Positions 55,985-64,000 of a DNA stretch of 64,000 bases are shown here, one piece after another (positions within the stretch are counted from its first letter, which is position 1; the number at the start of each line of letters is the position of its first letter). A program made the translations under genes and the position numbers. The notes beneath the pieces are model-generated. The model made no database searches. It was not told where the DNA came from and saw only the letters and a list, made by a program, of their open reading frames with translations. The stretch is from Strongylocentrotus droebachiensis. Taxonomy: Eukaryota > Echinodermata > Echinoidea > Camarodonta > Strongylocentrotidae. The DNA lies in the NCBI GenBank assembly GCA_035222895.1, contig JAVYIG010000647.1:207001-271000 (forward strand), read 5' to 3'.

Positions 55985-57255
55985 ACTCTCGACTTTTTTG
56001 GTCCGAGAAGGTGAAAAGGCGTGATCCGGCATCTCGTCTTCTCGGCCTCATTTGGTACAAGAAGGCGAGAAGGCGAGATTCCAAATCTCGTATTCTCGAC
56101 TTCTTGGGTACGAGAAGGTGAAAAGGCGAGATTCCAAATCTCGTCTTCTCGACTTCTCGGATACGAGAAGGTGAGAAAGCGAGATTCCGAATCTCGTCTT
56201 CTCGACTTCTCAGGTACAAGAAGGTGAAAAAGCGAGATTCCAAATCTCGTCTTCTCAACTTCTCAGGTACAAGAAGGTGAGAAAGCGAGATTTCAAATCT
56301 CGTCTTCTCGACTTCTTAGGTACAAGGAGGTGAGAAGGCGAGATTCCAAATCCCGTCTTCTTGGCTTCTAAGGTACAAGAAGGTGAAAAAGCGAGATTCC
56401 AAATCTCGTCTTCTCGACTTCTCAGGTACAAGAACGTGAGAAAGCGAGATTCAAAATCTCGTCTTCTCGACTTCTCAGGTACAAGAAGGTGTGAAAGCGA
56501 GATTCCAAATCCCGTCTTCTTGGCTTCTCAGGTACAAGAAGGTGAAAAAGCGAGATTCCAAATCTCGTCTTCTCGACTTCTCAGGTACAAGAAGGTGAGA
56601 AAGCGAGATTCCAAATGTCGTCTTCTCGACTTCTCAGGTACAAGAAGATGAGAAAGCGAGATTCAAAATCCCGTCTTCTTGGCTTCTCAGGTACAAGAAG
56701 GTGAGAAGGCGAGATTCCAAATCTCGTCTTCTCGACTTCTTAGGTACAAGAAGGTGAGAAGGCGAGATTCCAAATCTCGTCTTCTCGACTTCTTAGGTAC
56801 AAGAAGGTGAGAAGGCGAGATTCCAAATCTCGTCTTCTCGACTTCTCAGGTACAAGAAGGTGAGAAAGCGAGATTCCAAATCCCGTCTTCTTGGCTTCTC
56901 AGGTACAAGAAGGTGAAAAAGCGAGATTCCAAATCTCGTCTTCTCGACTTCTCAGGTACAAGAAGGTGAGAAAGCGAGATTCCAAATCCCGTCTTCTTGG
57001 CTTCTCAGGTACAAGAAGGTGAAAAAGCGAGATTCCAAATCCCGTCTTCTTGGCTTCTCAGGTACAAGAAGGTGAGAAAGCGAGATTTCAAATCTCGTCT
57101 TCTCGACTTCTCAGGTACAAGAAGGTGAGAAAGCGAGATTCCAAATCCCGTCTTCTTGGCTTCTCAGGTACAAGAAGGTGAGAAAGCGAGATTCCAAATG
57201 TCGTCTTCTCGACTTCTCTGGTACAAGATGGTGAGCAAGCGAGATTCCAAATCTT
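55985..57255. repeat. 53-bp satellite, about 24 copies, hairpin in each unit
   Basis: The unit reads GGTACAAGAAGGTGAGAAAG, CGAGATTCCAAATCTCG, TCTTCTCGACTTCTCA. The core CGAGATT-CCA-AATCTCG is a perfect 7-bp stem, and GAGAAG/CTTCTC flanks extend the pairing. Two unit variants alternate irregularly (CTCGTCTTCTCGACTT and CCCGTCTTCTTGGCTT), suggesting some higher-order spread. Because 53 is not a multiple of three, open frames wander through all frames; they are not genes. Confidence 0.95.
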
Positions 57256-57489
57256 TTGTAGAAAGTAGCTTTTAGTAAAACTTGTGGACCTACAAAATAT
57301 ATAGCCGTATCCATACCGAGGCACCGAGAAGCTCTTCAATTTCAGCCAATGAAGAGTTTCAAAATTTTCGTTTTTCCATGAATTATACCTCGTTATGTGA
57401 ATACAGAGAAAGAGATATTGTTATGTCGTACGAAATATAAATACTAGGCACGAGGAACTATCTCGTCATCTTGGTGGCACTTTTAAGCT

Positions 57490-59480
57490 TTCGTACTTTC
57501 GCCTTGAATTCGCGAACACTATGCCGATAATTCACAGTCTGTGACAAGATTTTTCAGTGAAAAATCAGAACAAAGCAAAATATGTAAATGAAGACAAATA
57601 AATAAATAGAATAAAAGTAATAAGAGAGAAAATACGGAAAATGGTTTATCAATCTATGCAGTAGGTATACAGTATGAAATCAGTAACAATTTCGAAGTCA
57701 TTATTTAGGCGGATTCACGTACTAGGCCTAACATTTGAATGTTTTTTTTTTGTTGCCATATTAAAGGAGCTCAAACAAATGTTATAAAATAACACTAAAG
57801 CATAATTACAAAAAATAGAAAATACCTGCCCGATTTTGTTGAAACTGTTTGATCCTGGGTGTTAGTCCAGCTACAAGTTGAAAATCATTGTTAATCAATA
57901 ATCAACTTCCGAAATCAAAACGTTTCATATTTTAAACGACGCACACCTAACGAAAGGTAAGTCACCATAATATTATCCGTATTAAATCCAATGCGTTAAT
58001 ACGACCGAGTTTGAGACAGCTTACAAATCCTAATACTCTAGAATACTGGTTTTGCCACATCTGAATTCGAAATGAACTACTTTAAAGATACTATGTCCCT
58101 TTTGCAGCCAACATCAAATTCTGTAGAACTTTGCAGGAATTATGGATATGTCATGTATGTCCTATCTGTGAAATTTAAACGTCAGCATTGTTCTAATATT
58201 CAAATTATGCAAGGTAACGTTTACTTGCTAGACTTCAATGTCAGACACTTTCGAGAGACTGACTGGCTTTTTTCTTCTTTGGTAATAAAATACATAAAAT
58301 GAGCTGTAAATGGTAAATGAGCATTTGTCCACATCAGTAACTCACTTCTTGTAATGGCCAGATTTTAACTGATTGAATCTTTGTGCAGCACAAAACGTAC
58401 GACTATTCGATACAATGGTCTGAAAATCAGACTATTACTTACTGACTTGGTAGCACTTAAGTCTATTTGTCAACTACTGGTCGTTATCTCCCACTTAAAG
58501 ACATTTCCAAGCCCCCCCCCCTCCTTTTTTTAGGGAAGTTCTAAATTTGTATTAATTGTCAAATGCCGTTGGAATTTAACCTTTTCATTTTTGTTGGCTT
58601 GCAAATGGGGCATAGTACCTTTAAGGAGAAGAGGAAGCGCAATACTATTAGACAGTCCTCGCGTGCATGGTGTATTGAAATAGTTACCGCTATTCAGGGA
58701 CAATCATTGCCAAAATTCATGATGGAATACAACACTCTTCAGTGGGCTGTTTTCCGTTCACGCGTTTAATACTCAAAGAGAATAAAAGTCTTCACTATCT
58801 TTATTTTCTTCTATAAAATGTATCTTGCTTTAATTGCACGGAGAACTATTCAAATAAGGAAATGTGAATCATTGGAATAATTTCTGCAACTGCTTTCCAA
58901 TATTTGAATTAGGAAATAACTAGAAAATATCAGTGGATGTTCTGGGCACATGCACCGAAGCAGAAATAATTCCACAAGACCAAATGATGTATTAAATCAT
59001 TTACATGTAAAAGCATAACATACTAATAAAAAAAGGATACATTAGAAACATACACAATACAAAGCAAATAAATGTTCTAGACCATTGGGCCCCCACATAA
59101 AACAAATTAAATCAAATATGATTCAGTCACTATACCCACGTACACACGCGCACACACCACAGGCCAACAGGTGACAGAAGGAAGGAGAAGGTTCAAAATT
59201 CCGTTGAACACAAATTTCTCATACAAATGGTTATAATTCTGAAAATGAAGCAGTGTTTCATTGTTTCATTTCAATTTCAAAACCCTTTTTATTTCACGTA
59301 ATCATGAACTCTTTCGAATTTTCTGAATTAAGAACCCTTTTGCCATTTTCGGAATTACCAACTTTCGACAAACGACACCTTGTATGTAGGGCTTAAATTT
59401 AGAATAATTAAAGATTTCATAAAATTACGGTTACTAAAACCTTTGGCCCTTAACATCAAAGTACCCCTCTATTGTTTATA
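57490..59480 (+). repeat. Segmental duplicate, copy B
   Basis: Colinear with 18755-20300 (see there), with the MITE at 58081-58625 inserted. The two copies share no conserved frame. Confidence 0.75.
58081..58625 (+). mobile_element. Longest MITE copy, GGTACTATG family (about 545 bp)
   Basis: Inverted ends TTTAAAGATACTATGTCCC and GGGGCATAGTACCTTTAA. The same family is at 7832-8195, 36761-36896, 40630-40711 and 44412-44548. It interrupts the segmental duplicate and so postdates that duplication. Confidence 0.8.
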
Positions 59481-60189
59481 AGTATAACACGTCAATTCGA
59501 AAACAGGAGGGCGCTTTGTTTAAATTCAACTCTATAGATTTTATCTCTAATAACCAAACATAAATTTAAAAAAAAAATAAAAAGATTAAAAGCCACGAAC
59601 AACTCATTTTGATGACAACCTTACGATCAATCTCATTTGTACAATAATTAAATCTCATAGCCCCCCCTTCAAAACGTACTGATTTTAAAAAAAAACATTT
59701 TTACAGCACCTGTCCTTCCTATTCCATCTTTCCCAAAGCGCACTGAGATTCTACCTCAGTGGTACGCGCTCTAAAATACTGTAATATAATTATGATGATC
59801 TTCTAGTAGGCTATTCCAGTACAATAATACACATAATAACAATTTATAGAGTAAGTACAACGTGTATATAAATTGTATAAGTCCGGAACAAACCATGCTT
59901 GATTACCTGATATTTAGTAGAAACTCTTTGTACACAAGGGTCTAATTCCAATTTTTCAAAATCCCTGGCATGGACAATCGAAGAAAGAAGGTCACCATCA
60001 AATCATTTTCCCCAAAATCGAAATATCCGCAGAATTGATATCTGGTCCATAAGGTTGATGCAGGAATCGTATTGCTATATTGGTTGCCAAGCAAGAAGTG
60101 AGACTGGATAAAATAAAAAGAGGAGGTAATGTTGCGAAATTTTCGACGTAATTGTTCGACGTAAACGAACAAGTATGAAAGCATTCATG
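59481..60189. other. AT-rich segment, nothing recognised
   Basis: Contains poly-A runs and minus-strand open stretches at 60207-59942 without a recognised domain. Confidence 0.45.
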
Positions 60190-60690
60190 CATTTCGCATT
60201 TATTCATACTAGGGCATCAAATCCACACAAAACATCATTGCGAAATCGGTGAAAAGTTAGGGGATTCACAAATACATCAAAAATACTCTTGTGTTTGCAT
60301 GACGGGTCAATGGGGAACAAAGGCTCTAGTGTCATAGAAGTTTGCAGTGATGTTACAGGGTTACCTTATCGAATATTTCTTTTTCTTTTGGTGGCATTTT
60401 TCAATCGTAAATAGAAGGAATCATTTCCACTGTATGTAAAGGGGAGGAGTCGCAAATATAAAACACAGAGGGAAAGACCAGAACATGTTCGTATGAAATG
60501 CTCATATCATCGCTCTTGTTTATCATGCTTGTTTTCCCTTTCTTTCATTAATATATATCTTTAATCGACTTTCTTTTTTTAAGTGATGTGTTATATTTTG
60601 TGAGATATACCTTGTTTATAGTTAAGTATGTTAGATGATAACCTTTTACGTCAGAATTTTTATTTCAAACTAATATGTGTTTTTGTTGTA
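60190..60690 (+). repeat. Segmental duplicate of 29270-29850
   Basis: See the left copy. Includes the conserved TATA-like GTCGCAAATATAAAAC at about 60450. Confidence 0.75.
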
Positions 60691-60714
60691 ATTTTAGACG
60701 ATTTCCTCTTCCTG

Positions 60715-61065
<351 letters not shown>

Positions 61066-61099
61066 CATTCCCACTATTTGTTTCTTATTCATCACCGTG

Positions 61100-61620
61100 T
61101 TAGCCAGTCGTTCTTACCTATAACTATAAATAAAATCATTTGATATGAATTGAAGTATAAGAAAACAAAAATCTTAGAAACACTTAATAGTCTCTTCACA
61201 TACTTTTTAATACATTCATATTAAAAACAGATACTGTTCAGGTTCAAGTTCAAGTTTACTTGTCTTTCTTCCAGCATGAATGTAATACAATTTAACAAAT
61301 GTAGTATAACATGTAGAGTATATCAGAGGAACACTTATAAGAATCAAGTTGATATAATGCATTTACATGAGAGAAGAAAAAAAAAAAGACGAGGAGACCT
61401 AATTAAAGCTTAACTTGTAGAGGTCAGGTCCCTCAAAAACAATAACATATAGACAACAACAACAAGAACATCCTGGTTATATAATATATTAATACTAGAA
61501 ATGTTCGTCAAAGGCGCTAAAGTACTAAAACAGATAACTATAAACTTTAACCATATGATTATAAACATGGTTTAACTGAGTAATAAAAAAAAAGGTGGGG
61601 AGAAGAGACTACAAAAGGGG
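61100..61620. other. Dispersed repeat, no gene seen
   Basis: GTTCAAGTTCAAGTTTACTTGTC starts a stretch with poly-A and (AAC)n. It resembles generic interspersed repeat DNA; no frame is supported. Confidence 0.45.
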
Positions 61621-61627
61621 GCGATAC

Positions 61628-61700
61628 AGGGGCGGCCGAGTGACTTCCAAAGTGGGGGGCACCAACAAAAAAGGGCACTTTTTGAGGGGAAAAAGGGCAC
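61628..61700 (+). mobile_element. hAT-like left end (CAGGGGCGGCCGAG)
   Basis: CAGGGGCGGC is a typical hAT terminus. No right end or TSD was found before the tandem arrays, so the element may be truncated. Confidence 0.4.
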
Positions 61701-62082
61701 CTACAGTGGGAAATCTCGAAGCGAAAATATACAATTTTTTAGATATTGGTAAATACCCCTACATTGTGATTACATTATCAGGAATGATTTCAATATTTGT
61801 TTCTCTTCATACATCATACAAGATATCGCTTAACTCTTTGTTTGCTTTGTTCGCCGATTTGCACGGACGTAGGCGTGCCAACTTCGCATTTTTGCACAGA
61901 TGTATACGAGTCAATTAGACATTCATAATACCGCTCGCAGTGTGTAGCCACGCGTTGCGTTTACTATTGTTTACATTGTATACATCGCACACTTTCCGGT
62001 AAACTGTTTTTCTTCATAGTGTTACATTCGAAATTACCGTGTATTTAGCGGTTTTCTTTGGATTTTTTTTACTGATGTTACG

Positions 62083-62223
62083 ATGGCACCTGCTGGAAAA
62101 CGTCAACGTGTGTTTAGTGTAGAGGAGGCTCGAGATCTTGTTACTATGGAAGCATGGAGCATGGACTCTGATTCCGACGAATCGAGCAGTGACGAAGACT
62201 CTAGTGATAAAAGTGTTCCCTGA
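62083..62223 (+). pseudogene. piggyBac-like transposase N-terminal stub
   Basis: A 46-codon frame (MAPAGKRQRVFSVEEARDLV, then an acidic SDSDESSSDEDSSD stretch) ends in TGA where the tandem array begins. A basic start, an F-S/T-V-E-E-A motif and an acidic Ser/Asp-rich run form the usual N-terminus of piggyBac-derived proteins, which are normally around 500-600 residues. The DDE domain and C-terminal zinc finger are missing. It is probably a relic cut off by array expansion; resemblance is by recall only. Confidence 0.55.
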
Positions 62224-62545
62224 GAGTAGACTGATAGAATAAGAATGAATAAAAATTAATGAAAGAGCTAGAGATGACAGCAAGAAAGAGAGTAGACTGA
62301 TAGAATAAGAATGAATAAAAAAAATGAAAGAAGGAGATAGAGATGACAGCAAGAAAGAGAGTAGACAGTGATAGAATAAGAATGAATAAAAACAATGAAA
62401 GAAAGAGATAGAGATGACAGCAAGAAAGAGAGTAGACTGATAGAATAAGAATGAATAAAAATTAATGAAAGAGCTAGAGATGACAGCAAGAAAGAGAGTA
62501 GACAGTGATAGAATAAGAATGAATAAAACTAATGAAAGAAAGATG
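62224..62545 (-). repeat. Inverted arm: about 70-bp tandem units
   Basis: Four to five units of 66-71 bp with AGAGATGACAGCAAGAAAG, AGAGTAGACTGATAGAATAA and GAATGAATAAAAA. These are the reverse complement of half of the 130-bp unit that starts at 62546. Confidence 0.9.
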
Positions 62546-63645
62546 TATCCTGTCTTGCCGTCATCTTTATATCTTTCTTTTATTATCTTTATTCATTCTT
62601 ATGCTATCAGTGTTTACTCTCTTTCTTTCCGTCATCTCTATCTTATTATTATTATCATTTTCCTATCTATATGTACCCTATGTCTTGCCGTCATCTGTAT
62701 ATCTTTTTCTTATTATCTTTATTCATTATTATGCTATGAGTGTAATACTCTCTTTCTTGCCGTCATCTCTATCTCATTATTATTATCATTTTCCTATCTA
62801 TATGTACCCTATGTCTTGCCGTCATCTCTATATCTTTCTCTTATTATCTTTATTCATTCTTATGCTATCAGTGTTTACTCTCTTTCTTTCCGTCATCTCT
62901 ATCTTATTATTATTATCATTTTCCTATCTATAATTATGTACCCTATGTCTTGCCGTCATCTCTATATCTTTCTCTTATTATCTTTATTCATTCTTATGCT
63001 ATCAGTGTTTACTCTCTTTCTTGCCGTCATCTCTATCTTATTATTATTATCATTTTCCTATCTATATGTACCCTATGTCTTGCCGTCATCTGTATATCTT
63101 TCTCTTATTATCTTTATTCATTCTTATGCTATCAGTGTTTACTCTCTTTCTTGCCGTCATCTCTATCTTATTATTATTATTATTTTCCTATCAATATGTA
63201 TCCTATGTCTTGCCGTCATCTCTATATATTTCTCTTATTATCTTTATTCATTCTTGTGCTATCAGTGTTTACTCTCTTTCTTTCCGTCATCTCTATCTTT
63301 TTATTATTATCATTTTCCTATCTATATGTACCCTATGTCTTGCCGTCATCTCTATATCTTTCTCTTATTATCTTTATTCATTCTTATGCTATCAGTGTTT
63401 ACTCTCTTTCTTTCCGTCATCTCTATCTTATTATTATTATCATTTTCCTATCTATATGTACCCTATGTCTTGCCGTCATCTCTATATCTTTCTCTTATTA
63501 TCTTTATTCATTCTTATGCTATCAGTGTTTACTCTCTTTCTTTCCGTCATCTCTATCTCATTATTATTGTTATTTTCGTATCAATATGTATCCTGTCTTG
63601 CCGTCATCTTTATCTCTTTCTCTTATAATCTTTATTCACAGTAAA
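62546..63645 (+). repeat. 130-bp tandem array, about 8 copies
   Basis: The unit (CTTGCCGTCATC starts at 62683, 62815, 62949, 63079, 63209, 63339 and 63469) has two related halves, each starting CCGTCATCTCTAT. One goes on with TTTATTCATTCTTATGCTAT, the other with TTATTATTATTATCATTTTC. It is open in all three forward frames, giving a 387-codon frame without biological meaning. Confidence 0.95.
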
Positions 63646-64000
63646 GTCCTTTCATTTCATATCACTATTTCTCTCTCATAATGTCTCTCACGTCCGTTCT
63701 CCATATTTTATTCATTGCATACTCCACTCGTCAATCATTTCTGATAATAAGCTCTCTCACAATAAAGTAAATGGAAAACAATGCAATATAGTTTATATTT
63801 TAAGATTGATTCATTCTTTCTTTGTATATCTATGGCTGTGATAAATGTACTTGAAATCAATTTTATTGAGGGGTAAAGAAGGTGAGAGAACAGATGCGGT
63901 GAACATTCATAATGAGACATTTCAATAAGATGCTGATTATGTCATGTATATCACATATAATATATTATGCCTATACCATTTTTACATGCTCATACCAGTG
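63646..64000. other. Right edge, AT-rich, nothing recognised
   Basis: No repeat family, splice-supported frame or domain was seen. Confidence 0.5.

Noticed and set aside
55852..56651. Repetitive frames (RRRDSKSRLLDFSGTRR-like)
   Set aside because: Translation of the 53-bp satellite; both strands open, no constant phase.
55985..57255. Possible CRISPR array
   Set aside because: Direct head-to-tail units without unique spacers, in a eukaryotic genome.
62465..63681. 387-codon open frame resembling a hydrophobic repeat membrane protein
   Set aside because: It reads through a 130-bp tandem array; 130 is not a multiple of three and the frame stays open in every phase, so it is a composition artefact.

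Overview
This is eukaryotic DNA. Genes are split by spliceosomal introns with GT-AG junctions. The window is AT-rich and packed with microsatellites and non-LTR, LTR and DNA transposons. Transposon and SINE types (CR1/L2-like and L1/Tx1-like LINEs, tRNA-headed SINEs, a Gypsy element, hAT-, Mutator- and Harbinger-like elements) suit a marine invertebrate, perhaps an echinoderm. That placement is inference, not proof. No bacterial-type genes, rRNA genes or CRISPR arrays are present.

Left third (1-17.4 kb). After dispersed repeats, a 50-bp minisatellite and a SINE comes the most striking locus. A minus-strand, apparently single-exon gene for a secreted or membrane Ig-like receptor is split in two (15781-15125 and 4242-3931). 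The split is a 10,876-bp element (4249-15124) with perfect 134-bp terminal inverted repeats and a 6-bp target duplication. Removing the element and one CCATAC copy restores a continuous 322-codon frame: signal peptide, two Ig-like regions, Thr/Pro stalk, transmembrane segment and basic tail. The element carries no recognisable transposase. It is filled with nested repeats, including a 2.9-kb hAT-type element whose interior is a minisatellite with a conserved GC hairpin.

Middle left (17.4-33 kb). This holds a segmental duplicate (18.75-20.3 kb, related to 57.5-59.4 kb) and a decayed RTE-like LINE (20.7-28.9 kb). The LINE's reading frame is interrupted by a young Gypsy-type LTR retrotransposon (21427-26236; TSD, tRNA-Gln-type PBS, gag and protease, no reverse transcriptase). 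A hAT MITE and further dispersed repeats follow.

Middle right (33-51 kb). One host gene on the minus strand is reconstructed exon by exon. Three 5' exons encode a PH domain. A four-exon module (P/E-rich linker plus a PDZ-like region) is present in three tandem copies, and two 3' exons end the protein. All 17 exons join in frame, predicting about 837 residues. A 5'-truncated L1/Tx1-like LINE, itself holding a nested CR1/L2-like fragment, sits in an intron of the third copy.

Right end (51-64 kb). Here are a SINE, a gag-like relic, a Mutator-like element with 9-bp TSD, a Harbinger-like MITE, a 53-bp satellite of about 24 hairpin-containing units, a second copy of the segmental duplicate, the N-terminal stub of a piggyBac-like transposase, and an inverted pair of tandem arrays (about 70-bp and 130-bp units).
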